Source: Akkermansia muciniphila
GTDB lineage: Bacteria; Verrucomicrobiota; Verrucomicrobiia; Verrucomicrobiales; Akkermansiaceae
Direction of reading: 5' to 3'
Assembly: GCA_945888515.1 (NCBI GenBank)
Contig: CAMDAD010000003.1
Span: forward strand, 62,001-126,000
DNA length: 64,000 nucleotides
The position numbers were made by a program, and so were the translations under genes. This document shows, one piece after another, positions 9,314-18,774 of the stretch (the first letter of the stretch is position 1; each line of letters starts with the position of its first letter). The notes below the pieces were generated by a model. The model was not told where the DNA came from. It saw nothing but the letters and a program-made list of their open reading frames with translations, and made no database searches.

Positions 9314-11470
9314 ATGTCCGCATCTCCTCCCAGAGTCCGGCATTTTCTGACCGGCTTGCTGCTATTCCTATTATTTCATTTCAGCAGCGGCGTCATACGT
9401 CTCGCCACCAATCCGCGGGGCATGGACAATAAATTCAGCGCCCTCGCCCGTGAAGAGCACCTCGCTTTTTTGTTAGGAAAAAATCTCTACGTTGGCCTTG
9501 CCTATGCGCTCCTAGGACTCGCTGCGATCATTTTCGTTTTGCCGTGGTGGTCGCTATGGGAGAAACGCTGCGATCGTCGAAATCTCTGGTCCATCGCCCG
9601 AGCCCTGTGCCTCTTATCGGTCGTTCATCTTTTTTTTGTCCTGCGCCTCAGTGCGACTCGACCGTATTTTCTCAGTGAATCGGAATACGGACGATGGTAT
9701 TATCATCTGTGCGATTGGTTTCCCCAATGGATGAATGTCGCTGTGTTTGCCATATTACCCTTGGTCGCGCTGCTGTTCGCGCTGGGTTGGCACTGGCGTC
9801 AGTGGCAACACCGCCCTCGACTGCGAGGGGTCGCCCTAATCCTCATAGTGCTGTTGTCCAGCGCCTACTCTCTGCAGCAGACTAGCGCGCGATCAAACGG
9901 TGTAAAACCGCACGACTCTGCTGATCGGAAAAGATGGAATGTGTTGATCATCGGATCGGATTCGCTGCGTGGTGACCGACTCAACTTTACCGGATACCGA
10001 CCCCACCGCAGCGATGGATCTGCGGCGCAGGGCGTATCACCCACCATCGATTCGCTCGCAGCGCGCTCGCAGGTATTCACGCATTGCTTCACACCGATCG
10101 CCTCAACCCTAGAGTCCAATACCAGTCTGCATACCTCTCTCTACCCGCACAGCCATGGCTTCAGACAAATGTATCCGAGCAAGGATCAAGTCGCCCAAAC
10201 GACCGCAGTTACGCAACCTCTCGCGACTCAGCTTGCCCAGGCCGGCTACCAAACGAGCGCGATCGGCGACTGGTGCGCGGGATTCTTTCACATGATGCCG
10301 CTCGGTCATCAGGATGTCTCCGTCTCCTCTTTCGATAGCTTCAAAATCTACATGAGCCAAGCCGTGATCATGGCCCACTTCATTGTCCCGCTCTATTTCG
10401 ATCACGATCTCGGGTTTCTCGTGTTTCCAGAAATTGAATCATTCGCCCAGTTCGTCACGCCAGACGTGGTGACTAAGCGAGTGGAAAAAAAAATCGCTGA
10501 AGCCGCCGCTAGCGGTCAGCCGTTTTTTTCGCACGTATTTTATTCCTGTAACCATTTACCCTACCGCTCGATCGAACCCTACAACAGCATGTTTGCCGAT
10601 CCATCCTATCAGGGGAAAAACAAAACTTCGGTGGATTTTGATATCGATGAATTCATCGGCGGCACCGATTTGGAAAACAAGTGGAACAAGCTGTCGCCCG
10701 CGGATGCTAGGCAGATTTCCGCGCTCTACGATGGCTGCACGCGTCAGTTCGATGACTGTGTGGCCCAAATCCTGACGGCACTGGAAAAACACGGTTTGTC
10801 CGATCGCACTATCGTCATTATCAGCTCTGATCACGGCGATGATCTCTACGAGCCCGGTGCCACGCTCGGCCACGGACTGAGCTTTCACGGCGGTGATCAA
10901 ACCAACCACATCCCCTTGGTCATGCATGTGCCCGGCATGCCGCCCCGCACTTTTCCGCAAATCGTTCGCAGTATCGACATCGCTCCCACACTACTCGATC
11001 TGCTAGACAAAAAAACTCCGGAGAATTGGCAAGGGAAAAGCCTTGCGCCATGGCTGCAGGACCCTTCTACAGCGCGCTCCCTGCCATTTTTTGCCGAAAC
11101 CGGTTTCCCCTTCATCCAGTTCCGCGTCGATGACATTCAGCGCCCGCCTCTGCCGCCCATGGACGAACTCACCTATATCGATGAAACCTACGACTATCAT
11201 TTCGTGCTCAAGCCAGAATATGAAAAGCGTCTCATCGCGGCCAAAGAGCGCATGTTACGGACCGAACGTTGGAAACTTATCATGACGCCGCGCGCCGATG
11301 GAGGAAGGCATTTTCGCCTTTACCACATCGCTGAGGACAAGCACTGCGAGCGCAACATCGCAAGAGATCATCCGCAAGTTCTCACCGTCATGCGAGCCGC
11401 ACTCGAGCGCTGGGTCGATGCAAAAATCGAGACCCCCATTCACGAAATTTTTCCTCAAGGCGAACCCTGA
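9314..11470 (+). CDS. Membrane-anchored alkaline-phosphatase-superfamily enzyme (EptA/LtaS-like layout, Thr nucleophile)
   Basis: A 718-residue protein with about five N-terminal transmembrane helices (roughly 9-27, 58-78, 93-112, 138-160, 171-187) and a C-terminal extracytoplasmic sulfatase-fold domain. Metal-site motifs are visible: IIGSDSLRGD (D216), SSDHGDD and HGLSFHGGD. At the place where sulfatases have C-x-P-S-R, twelve residues before the conserved YPHxHG, it has T265 in STLESN. It therefore cannot form formylglycine. Thr at this site is the nucleophile of phosphoethanolamine transferases (EptA) and lipoteichoic-acid synthase (LtaS), which also have five helices plus this domain. I infer a phospho-head-group transferase or phosphodiesterase in the envelope; automatic annotation would probably say sulfatase. 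Coupled to the preceding gene. Confidence 0.78.
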   Translation: MSASPPRVRHFLTGLLLFLLFHFSSGVIRLATNPRGMDNKFSALAREEHLAFLLGKNLYVGLAYALLGLAAIIFVLPWWSLWEKRCDRRNLWSIARALCLLSVVHLFFVLRLSATRPYFLSESEYGRWYYHLCDWFPQWMNVAVFAILPLVALLFALGWHWRQWQHRPRLRGVALILIVLLSSAYSLQQTSARSNGVKPHDSADRKRWNVLIIGSDSLRGDRLNFTGYRPHRSDGSAAQGVSPTIDSLAARSQVFTHCFTPIASTLESNTSLHTSLYPHSHGFRQMYPSKDQVAQTTAVTQPLATQLAQAGYQTSAIGDWCAGFFHMMPLGHQDVSVSSFDSFKIYMSQAVIMAHFIVPLYFDHDLGFLVFPEIESFAQFVTPDVVTKRVEKKIAEAAASGQPFFSHVFYSCNHLPYRSIEPYNSMFADPSYQGKNKTSVDFDIDEFIGGTDLENKWNKLSPADARQISALYDGCTRQFDDCVAQILTALEKHGLSDRTIVIISSDHGDDLYEPGATLGHGLSFHGGDQTNHIPLVMHVPGMPPRTFPQIVRSIDIAPTLLDLLDKKTPENWQGKSLAPWLQDPSTARSLPFFAETGFPFIQFRVDDIQRPPLPPMDELTYIDETYDYHFVLKPEYEKRLIAAKERMLRTERWKLIMTPRADGGRHFRLYHIAEDKHCERNIARDHPQVLTVMRAALERWVDAKIETPIHEIFPQGEP

Positions 11471-11561
11471 GCGCATTTAACGGCTTTTTGCGTCATCTTC
11501 TGCCACAGAACCGCAAATCTCTTGTAACATGAGGCTCCATCTGCTCGTAATCTCAACGCCA

Positions 11562-14500
11562 ATGAACTCTCGAACCTTGATCCGATTCTCACCCTTGTTT
11601 TTCGTAGGTAGCTCGCTAGCGGTTCCTACCGGATTCAAAATCCAAACCTACGCTGGTTACCCAGAAGTGAACTATCCCACGGCTCTCTCCGCAGCGGCTA
11701 ATGGCGATGTTTACGTCAGCTCGGATCCGAACGGCTCGCTCGGTCACGTCAAGGGATACGGAAAAGTCGTCCGCTGCCGCGACACCAATGGCGATGGCAA
11801 GGCAGATGAGTTCAAAGACTTCGTTCCCACTCTGCATTCACCCCGTGGCGGTCACTACCTGCGCGATACCCTCTTCATTATCCACCCACCCTACCTCTCT
11901 GCTTTCACCGACAAAGACGGCGATGGCGTGGCGGAGGAAAGCAAAGAACTAGTCAAAGGCTTCGGTTGGGGCATCGAGCACCCACGCGGCGCCGACCACA
12001 CCACTAACGGCGTGCGTATGGGGATCGATGGCTGGCTTTATGTCGCGGTCGGAGATTTCGGCATGCCCGCTGCCAAAGGTGCGGACGGCACAGTGTATAC
12101 CCTGCACGGCGGTGGTGTGGTGCGCGTGCGGCCCGATGGTTCGGAAATGGAGCCATACGCGCTGTATTGCCGCAACATTTGCGACGTCGCCATTTCCCCC
12201 ACGCTGGACATGTTTGCCCGCGACAACACCAACGATGGTAAGGGCTGGAACACCCGGCTTCACCATTTCGTGCAATATGCCAACCATGGCTACCCGAAAT
12301 TTTATCATAATTTCAGAGATGAAATGCTCGCGCCTCTTGCCGACTACGGCGGCGGCTCTGGCACCGGTGGACTCTACCTGCAAGAGCCGAATTTTCCCGA
12401 AGGCTTCGGCGATACTCTATACACCTGCGACTGGACCACGGGCAAGTTCCTGCGTCACCCACTCAAGCCCTTCGAGGCCACTTTCGTCGCCGATCAGGAC
12501 GTTTTCCATGACCAAGCACGCGCGATTGATATGGACGTGGATGGATCGCAACGCATCTACCTCGCCGACTGGCGCAATGGAGGTTTCTCCTACTCAGGCG
12601 ACGGAAAAGCCATTGGACTGGTGCAACAAGTCACCGTGGAGGGAGCCACACATGCGCCGTTTCCCGATCTGAAAAAACTCAGTGATGCCGCCCTGGTGAA
12701 AGGCGTCATATCTCCTTCTGCCGTCGCCCGATTGGAAACACAGCGTGAAATCATTGCCCGCGGCAAAAAACCAGCCCTCAGCAACGCGCTCGTTTCTTAC
12801 ATCAAGGATGGAAAACTTAGCGTCCCCGCTCGCGTCGCCGCGATTTTCACCTACAAGCAGTTGATGGGAGCCGAAGCCAATCCCGCCCTCGCGACCGCCA
12901 CGGCCGATGCCTCCATCCGCGAGTTTGCCCTGCGCGCCATGACCGACCGCAAGAAGGAACTCGCAAACGTGCCGGTAAAACCCTACCTCGATGGCCTCAA
13001 GGACCCGAACCCCCGCGTGCAACGTCAAGCCATGATCGGTCTCGCACGCTTGGGCAAAGCAGAAAACGCACCGGCCATCCTCGCTGCAGCCGCGACCTTT
13101 GAAAACGATCCTGCCAAATTGAAAAAAGGCGCGAAGTTCGATCAAAACGAGCACTACATTCTACCGCACATCGCCGTGCAGTGCTTGATTGAATTGAAAG
13201 CAAACAAAGCATGCCTTGCCGCGCTCGAGCAATCCCCGCAACAACGCACAGCGCTGCTGGCTCTGCAACAACTGCATTCCGATGAAACGGTCGATGGTCT
13301 TCTCCTCATTGCCGCGAACAGCACCGACAATGCCCTGCGTTTCGGTGTGCTGAGCGCTCTCGCTCGGCTCATGCACAAGGAAAAAACCTGGGACCTCAAC
13401 GCTTGGTGGAATACGCGCCCCGATGACCGCGGCCCCTATTACGAGCCAATCACTTGGGAGGCCTCGGACCGGATCAAAACGGGCCTGGAGAAGAATTTCA
13501 CCAAAGTCAGCGATGCCAATCGCAAGCTCCTGATTGAGGTCTTCGCGAAAAACCGCATCGCCGTGGCGAAACTCCAACTCGGCGGACTCGATTCGGTGAC
13601 AATCGCGCTCGGTATGACCGATGTGGATTCCTCCACGGCCGCCATTCTGATCAACGCCGCCAAGGATACTAAGCGTCCGTGGGATGTTCGCATTCAATGC
13701 TATAACGCCTTGTTGCGAGGCAAAGAGAAAGTCACACGCAATCGCATCGACGTGCTCGCCACCTGGCTCGAGGACGAAAAGCGCGACAAGGCCGCCGACC
13801 AGATGATCAATGACTTTGTCAACGAAACCACCCGCGGAACCGAGATCAAGGAGCTCAACGATATCGGTAAAAAAGCCAACGATAGCGCATCGCGTATCGC
13901 GTGGCGCTCAATGCTCACCGTGCTCAACTCACCACTAGCGAAGGATCCTTGGAAAAAACAAGTTCGTGACATCGCCGACAAAAACCCCCAAGAAGTCGGA
14001 TTTTTCCTCGCCTTGGCCGACATGAAACTCTCTGGGTTTGATAAACAGATTGAAGCGGGAATTACGTTTGACAATAAAAAAACGATTGATGCTGCTAAGG
14101 CTGCCAAAGAAGCCATCGCAAGCTCGCAACAAAATCAAGGCGGCAAACGCGTGATGGAACTCAAGCCTGAAGATGTCACCAAAATCGCCATGACCGAAAA
14201 AGGTGACATTGCCAATGGGGCGAAACTTTTCACGGCACAAGGCTGCATCGCCTGTCACAGCGTCGATCCCGCAGCGGAACAAAAAGGCCCTTACCTCGGT
14301 GCCGCCGGGGCGAAGTTCCAGCGCGATTATTTGATCGAGTCCATCCTCGATCCCGGCAAAGTTGTGGCACAGGGATTCCAGACGTCGGTCTTCGCGATGA
14401 AAGACGGCTCGATGAAAATGGGCTTCGTCACCGCCGAACAAGACGGCATCGTTTCGGTGCGCGACATCGCCGGAACGGCGAGCCAGATCAAGCGTGCCGA

Positions 14501-14624
14501 CGTCAAAGAAGAGCAACACCCCGGCACCAGCATGATGCCCGCCGGCCTGGGGGCGGGTCTTACCACCAAGGAATTTACCGACCTCATTGAATACTTGGTT
14601 GCGCTCAAACAGCAAGGTGGTTGA
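11562..14624 (+). CDS. PVC-type propeller/HEAT-repeat/heme-binding (cytochrome c) protein
   Basis: Start at 11562 chosen because it begins the signal peptide (MNSRTLIRF..SSLAVP); an ATG at 11529 is in frame. Of 1020 residues, the first 380 or so form a sugar-dehydrogenase-like beta-propeller with calcium-type loops (DTNGDGKADE, DKDGDGVAEE). The middle is HEAT-like helical repeats. The C-terminal 145 residues are the heme-binding domain typical of Planctomycetes/Verrucomicrobia, with one c-type heme motif CIACH near residue 895 and GFQTSVFAMKDG afterwards. Such proteins are thought to be periplasmic electron-transferring dehydrogenases of unknown substrate. A decayed TlpA-like thioredoxin gene lies directly downstream, a natural partner for cytochrome c assembly. 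Confidence 0.88.
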   Translation: MNSRTLIRFSPLFFVGSSLAVPTGFKIQTYAGYPEVNYPTALSAAANGDVYVSSDPNGSLGHVKGYGKVVRCRDTNGDGKADEFKDFVPTLHSPRGGHYLRDTLFIIHPPYLSAFTDKDGDGVAEESKELVKGFGWGIEHPRGADHTTNGVRMGIDGWLYVAVGDFGMPAAKGADGTVYTLHGGGVVRVRPDGSEMEPYALYCRNICDVAISPTLDMFARDNTNDGKGWNTRLHHFVQYANHGYPKFYHNFRDEMLAPLADYGGGSGTGGLYLQEPNFPEGFGDTLYTCDWTTGKFLRHPLKPFEATFVADQDVFHDQARAIDMDVDGSQRIYLADWRNGGFSYSGDGKAIGLVQQVTVEGATHAPFPDLKKLSDAALVKGVISPSAVARLETQREIIARGKKPALSNALVSYIKDGKLSVPARVAAIFTYKQLMGAEANPALATATADASIREFALRAMTDRKKELANVPVKPYLDGLKDPNPRVQRQAMIGLARLGKAENAPAILAAAATFENDPAKLKKGAKFDQNEHYILPHIAVQCLIELKANKACLAALEQSPQQRTALLALQQLHSDETVDGLLLIAANSTDNALRFGVLSALARLMHKEKTWDLNAWWNTRPDDRGPYYEPITWEASDRIKTGLEKNFTKVSDANRKLLIEVFAKNRIAVAKLQLGGLDSVTIALGMTDVDSSTAAILINAAKDTKRPWDVRIQCYNALLRGKEKVTRNRIDVLATWLEDEKRDKAADQMINDFVNETTRGTEIKELNDIGKKANDSASRIAWRSMLTVLNSPLAKDPWKKQVRDIADKNPQEVGFFLALADMKLSGFDKQIEAGITFDNKKTIDAAKAAKEAIASSQQNQGGKRVMELKPEDVTKIAMTEKGDIANGAKLFTAQGCIACHSVDPAAEQKGPYLGAAGAKFQRDYLIESILDPGKVVAQGFQTSVFAMKDGSMKMGFVTAEQDGIVSVRDIAGTASQIKRADVKEEQHPGTSMMPAGLGAGLTTKEFTDLIEYLVALKQQGG

Positions 14625-14721
14625 TCCCCGCAACACTCTCACAGTAACAATCAGGAAAACCAAAAAAAAGACAATGCCTCTCGCGTTCATCGCTTGGGTT
14701 GATTTCATCTGACCAATGCTT

Positions 14722-15270
14722 ATGAAAAAACGCACTCAACCTCGCTACCGCGATGGCGCGCGCCACCATATCCTTCCCCTTGAAGACCGCTGAGCGGAAA
14801 CTGCGACTGTCGCTCATACAAGCCTGAACATCGGCGACAACGCCCCCGCCTTTCATGTCGCCGATTGGTATAAAGGCGATGCTGTCGCCATGGACACTAA
14901 CAAAACCTATATCTTCTAGTGCGGGGCCACCTGGTGTGGACCTTGCATCGCCGCATTTCCTCACCTCGGCGAAATCGCCCAAGCCAATAAAGTCTAAATC
15001 ACCGTGATCGGTGTGAATGTTTGGGAAAAGAAAAAGCCCGAGGAAGTCAAAGCGTTCGTGGAAAAAAAAGGTGCTAAAATGAACTATCTCGTCGCTGCGG
15101 ATGGAGAAGGGGTCATTGCTAACAATTGGCTGAAAGCCGCTGGGTAAACTGGCATCCCCAGCGCCTTCATCGTTCACAAAGGAAAAGTCAACTGGATTGG
15201 CCACCCTGCCAAAATGAATCAGGACCTGCTCGATTCGATCATCGCAGGCACCTTTGACGTGGCCACCGCC
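14722..15270 (+). pseudogene. Decayed TlpA/ResA-like exported thioredoxin gene
   Basis: The frame from 14821 reads SLNIGDNAPAF, then ATWCGPC (thioredoxin active site), VIGVNVWEKK and TGIPSAFIVHKGKV: a TlpA-like domain. It is broken by in-frame stops TGA 14791, TAG 14917, TAA 14995 and TAA 15145. Upstream, ATG 14722 gives MKKRT and, after a one-base shift, LNLATAMARATISFPL, a signal-peptide core, so at least two frameshifts are also present. The residues around TAG 14917 (FxCGATWCGPC) look like a mutated EFWATWCGPC. The 3' end runs directly, in frame, into a transposase relic. The number and variety of lesions exclude recoding. The intact gene would have been a periplasmic thiol-disulfide oxidoreductase. 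Confidence 0.8.
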
Positions 15271-15612
15271 GCCAAGGTAATCGCACTCAAGCAGATACTC
15301 AACCTCATTCCTCTGGGAATGATCCATCGCATCGCAAACGAGACGGGGATCGGAAAGATGTCGCGGACTTTTTCCGTTGTCAGCCACCTCACGGCGATGC
15401 TTTTTGCCCAACTCTCGCGAGCCATCGGCTTGAACGATGTTTGTGACTGGCTACGCCTCAAAGCCCCGGTGCTCGCCCGCTTCGGCACCACACGCTCCTG
15501 CTCGCAATGGATTATCTCATGCGAACAAGGAACCTGAGGCCTTGTTTGCGGGAAAATTGTTCTGGTCTGTGCTCGGTCATGCAGTTGGTCGCCAATTGCA
15601 TGGAATGAGCGA
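15271..15612 (+). mobile_element. IS4-family transposase relic, copy A (DUF4372 N-terminus)
   Basis: Translates as VIALKQILNLIPLG...SRTFSVVSHLTAMLFAQLSRAIGL...DVCDWLRLKAP, the N-terminal DUF4372 domain of IS4-type transposases, beginning about nine codons into the protein. A one-base shift near 15495 moves the frame to NGLSHANKE...KLFWSVLGH. Compared with copy B at 18775, copy A lacks 97 bases between two CGGTCAT repeats, leaving a single CGGTCAT at 15574-15580 before QLVANC-type sequence. All catalytic regions after the first Asp are missing. The nearly identical base sequence of the two copies shows common recent origin. Not functional. Confidence 0.8.
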
Positions 15613-15691
15613 CTTCGTTCTCAGGCTGTGGGATGGCTGTGAAGCAAAAAACTTCAGCGTGCAGCCGCTGTCAACCCTACAAAAATATGCA

Positions 15692-18088
15692 TCATTCTTC
15701 ATTGCCGGCCGTGATCTGATCCTCGGCGGCTGGATACCACTTGCCATCTACCAGCCAATCGACACGCACGTTCAACGACTCTTTGCCATTTTGTTCAGCT
15801 GGATCCAAAAGCAACAAAAAACGCGTCTCGCCGGACTTCGCATCTGATTGAATTTCAGCAGAAAGATTTCGATCGGCATCCACTCCCAACCAATCGCCGC
15901 TATTTTCCAAGCTTCCATTTCCTTCCATGTCCACCATCTGCAGGTTCCCCTTTTCATCGTAGAGCTCCACGCGACATGGCCTGGATGTCACGACTCGCAG
16001 ATTCACCGCTCCCTTTATTTTACTTTGTAAATGATGATGCACAGGAATCATAAAAAATGGATCGTTGTTGTAAGAACCGGCATCGATCACAGCTCCCTCG
16101 CTGACACGATCCGCAGCGCCGATACTCCACTCACAGCGTTGCCGCTCGTCGCCCATCCATTCGAGCAGAACTTTTTTGTCCTGCTGATGCTGTGAGTTTC
16201 CGTAGCAAGAAAACTGAATCATTTTGCCAGCAGCGATCACAATCTGCTCGCTGGATTGCTCACTCGGCGCTGCCGCCTCGGCCACCTCAACCACACCGTG
16301 ACTTGCTTTTGCATCCCATGCAATTTTGGCAGAGAGTCCACTGACTTTCAAAAAGCCCTTCGCTTCGCCACTGCCATGATTGATCAATGTGATCACCGTG
16401 CGTGAGGGGAATCCTTCGATGGGCACGGATACGACACGTTGCGGCTGCATGCGCACTTTGCCTTTGGCGATCACGCTGCCACGATTTTTCAAGGCAGCAA
16501 TCTCTCGATTGACTCTGACGAGAAAAAACTTATCGCGGCCGGCAAGACCTGACTTTGCAATTTTGGCGATTTCTTCCGACTCCTCGAGATTGCCCGTCTC
16601 CGCGAGGATTCTTGCGAGACGCGCATGCTCCAGCGGAAGCAGCGGGGTCATGCGAAAGGCCTCCAACAGACGAATGACCTCGCGTTGACCGCGCAAGGCT
16701 TCCTCCCATTTGCCCGTCAGCATGGCCCACTTGACATACATCTGATAGAGTGCCAATTCATCGATTTTGACTCCCTTCCCGCGCACCGCTTCCATGAGCT
16801 CACGAAGATTTTTTTCAGCGCGAATCCATTCGGAATTTTTCAGAAAGAGATCCACCAACGCCAATTCCGCATCCAACCATCCGAGCTCACTGCGCTTTTT
16901 ACGCTGACAAACACTGACGAGCAACGCTTCCGCCTCTGCTTTTTTCCCCATACAGGCAAGACAGGCCGCCTTGAGCAAGCGGGCGGGATCCAGATCGCCG
17001 GTAGAAACATTGGGATCTTTGCCCTCCGTGGCAATGACCGCATTCATCTTGGCAAGAAGCGCTCCGTTGGCGCGACTCTCCTCCCATAAAAGCACTTCGC
17101 GTCTTACCTCTAACTGGCGAAGCTGCAAACTGGACGCAATACTTTTCTTTTTGCGCGCCAATCCTTGGTCGACAAGTTCGATCGCTTTCTGCCGGTATCC
17201 CAATTGATCCAGAATGCCAGCCATATTCAGTTTTGCCTCACGATACGCATCCGCATCTTCCCGCTTGAGTTCATAGGGCTTCTTTGGATCCGCATTGTGC
17301 TTACCAACGGCTGTATTCCATTCCAACATCCACAGGTATCGCTCGATTGCGCGATCCCATCGCCCCATTTGATGATCCTCCAAGGCAAGGTGACCCATCA
17401 AACCGATGAGCAGATTATCCATATAGGTAGGCTTGGTCGCATCCTTTTGCTCCTTCCTCTGCCAGTAAACAACATGCTTTGTATTCGGAACGATGACAGG
17501 GAATTGTCGCAGCATCACAAACGGTATGTTCGGCTCCCACATTTTCACTGAAGGCAGCTTGCCCGGATCAAGATCAAACTTGATGCTCGCAAAGTAATCT
17601 TCCGCGACGTTCATGACCATGCGTCTCTGCGCCCATTGGCATAGGGTTGCATGGGTTTTGATCAGGTTCGGCCTCACATGCGTGACCCAGTCTTGCCATT
17701 TGCGCTTCTGAGCTTCGTCGTAAATCCACTGATACAACATCAACGCCCACTCGGGATCGTTCAAACCTGAGTCGAACTGCGCCTCATGCCAAACCCAGAA
17801 CGACCAGGTATCAAATGATTTACGCGGAGTGAGAGTCTTCAGCCAAAGTTTGCGCTGCTCGGTGAATTTCGCCCATGCTCCGTCGAGGCGTGCCGCAGCG
17901 GCCGCGTTACCTTCTGCTTCACGAATCCTACGAAGTTTCCGAAAAAAAGGACCGCATTCGTTGCGATCACTCCGATAGGTTTCCGGTGAATATGGCGTTT
18001 TTCGGGAAACATCATCCGCCGCAGCCAATAGGCCACTGATACCACAAAAAAAAGCGATCAATAGCATGCGCAAATTTGAAATAACCAT
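15692..18088 (-). CDS. Large exported TPR-type helical repeat protein
   Basis: Start at ATG 18088 (a TTG two codons upstream is possible). About 798 residues with a signal peptide (MLLIAFFCGISGLLAAAD). Residues of about 200-520 are tandem helical hairpins of TPR character: YRQKAIELVDQGLA, KAEAEALLVSVC, EWIRAEKNLRELM, WEEALRGQREVIRLLEA, NLEESEEIAKIA. The C-terminal 250 residues are beta-rich and resemble stacked Ig-like or jelly-roll domains (SVPIEGFPSRTVITLINHG), ending WLVDGKWYPAAED. No catalytic motif is seen. The gene is divergent from a small secreted protein across about 50 bases and its 3' end lies some 80 bases from transposon relic A. Likely a periplasmic scaffold or binding protein; function unknown. 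Confidence 0.75.
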   Translation of the reverse strand: MVISNLRMLLIAFFCGISGLLAAADDVSRKTPYSPETYRSDRNECGPFFRKLRRIREAEGNAAAAARLDGAWAKFTEQRKLWLKTLTPRKSFDTWSFWVWHEAQFDSGLNDPEWALMLYQWIYDEAQKRKWQDWVTHVRPNLIKTHATLCQWAQRRMVMNVAEDYFASIKFDLDPGKLPSVKMWEPNIPFVMLRQFPVIVPNTKHVVYWQRKEQKDATKPTYMDNLLIGLMGHLALEDHQMGRWDRAIERYLWMLEWNTAVGKHNADPKKPYELKREDADAYREAKLNMAGILDQLGYRQKAIELVDQGLARKKKSIASSLQLRQLEVRREVLLWEESRANGALLAKMNAVIATEGKDPNVSTGDLDPARLLKAACLACMGKKAEAEALLVSVCQRKKRSELGWLDAELALVDLFLKNSEWIRAEKNLRELMEAVRGKGVKIDELALYQMYVKWAMLTGKWEEALRGQREVIRLLEAFRMTPLLPLEHARLARILAETGNLEESEEIAKIAKSGLAGRDKFFLVRVNREIAALKNRGSVIAKGKVRMQPQRVVSVPIEGFPSRTVITLINHGSGEAKGFLKVSGLSAKIAWDAKASHGVVEVAEAAAPSEQSSEQIVIAAGKMIQFSCYGNSQHQQDKKVLLEWMGDERQRCEWSIGAADRVSEGAVIDAGSYNNDPFFMIPVHHHLQSKIKGAVNLRVVTSRPCRVELYDEKGNLQMVDMEGNGSLENSGDWLGVDADRNLSAEIQSDAKSGETRFLLLLDPAEQNGKESLNVRVDWLVDGKWYPAAEDQITAGNEE

Positions 18089-18141
18089 GGACAAAAACTA
18101 GAAGGTCCATTACGAATTGTAAATTAAGAATCAACGCAATT

Positions 18142-18633
18142 ATGAAATCATTTTTCTGTGTCACATCTCTCATATTGATTTTTGCAACTTGTGCGCGCGC
18201 AATGACGATCGATGAGGCAGTTGCCCTTTTTCTCAAAGGCGAGACGATCAGCGTTGAAGAGGCGGACAAAGTTTCGGGGCGTCACCAAGCCGCGGCGGAA
18301 GCAAACGGTATCAATAACGATGGAAGTCTTTATCTGAATAGTGTGAAGATGTCTGTCATTTCTCCCGTGCGTCACGGAGGCTGGCCTTATCGATCAAGTC
18401 TGATGGACAATGAACGTGAACAGAGAAAAACATACAACGAGCTCAAAGCGATATACGAAAAGAATCAAACACCTATGGTGGCGTACGCTTTGGTCTGTCC
18501 TGCGATGTTTGTGAACGACTTTAAAATCCTCCCGGAGCTATTCAAAAAAATCGGTGAAAACCCCTATCTCAAAACACACTTTGATCAAGTTTACGCCAAA
18601 CAATGGAAACCACGACTCGACCCTGATTTTTGA
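18142..18633 (+). CDS. Small secreted protein of unknown function
   Basis: A 163-residue protein with a clear signal peptide (MKSFFCVTSLILIFATCARA). The mature part is mixed helical and polar, with TIDEAVALFLKGETISVEEAD at its beginning (a pair of short helices) and no cysteines beyond one. Codon use matches the surrounding genes. I recognise no family. It is divergent from the large TPR protein gene and probably shares the 53-base promoter gap between them. A short perfect hairpin (CGCGA-TGCT-TCGCG, 18642-18655) follows the stop but lacks a T-run. Confidence 0.65.
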   Translation: MKSFFCVTSLILIFATCARAMTIDEAVALFLKGETISVEEADKVSGRHQAAAEANGINNDGSLYLNSVKMSVISPVRHGGWPYRSSLMDNEREQRKTYNELKAIYEKNQTPMVAYALVCPAMFVNDFKILPELFKKIGENPYLKTHFDQVYAKQWKPRLDPDF

Positions 18634-18774
18634 TCGTGTCACGCGATGCTTCGCGGATCACTAGCGGATGGGAAATCATGATGGAGATTTACAGCCATCC
18701 CACAGGATTGTTTTGAGGAAGTAAAAAAGTTGGCTGGAGTTGCATTTTAATCCCTGCCACTCGGTAGGGGTGTA

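Noticed and set aside
9314..11470. Formylglycine-dependent sulfatase
   Set aside because: The nucleophile position has Thr265, not Cys or Ser followed by x-P-S-R, and the five-helix anchor matches phospho-head-group transferases.
14722..15270. Stop-codon recoding in the thioredoxin-like gene
   Set aside because: TGA, TAG and TAA stops together with frameshifts cannot be explained by one recoding rule.
18642..18655. Hairpin CGCGA-TGCT-TCGCG after the small secreted gene as terminator
   Set aside because: Stem is short and no T-run follows.
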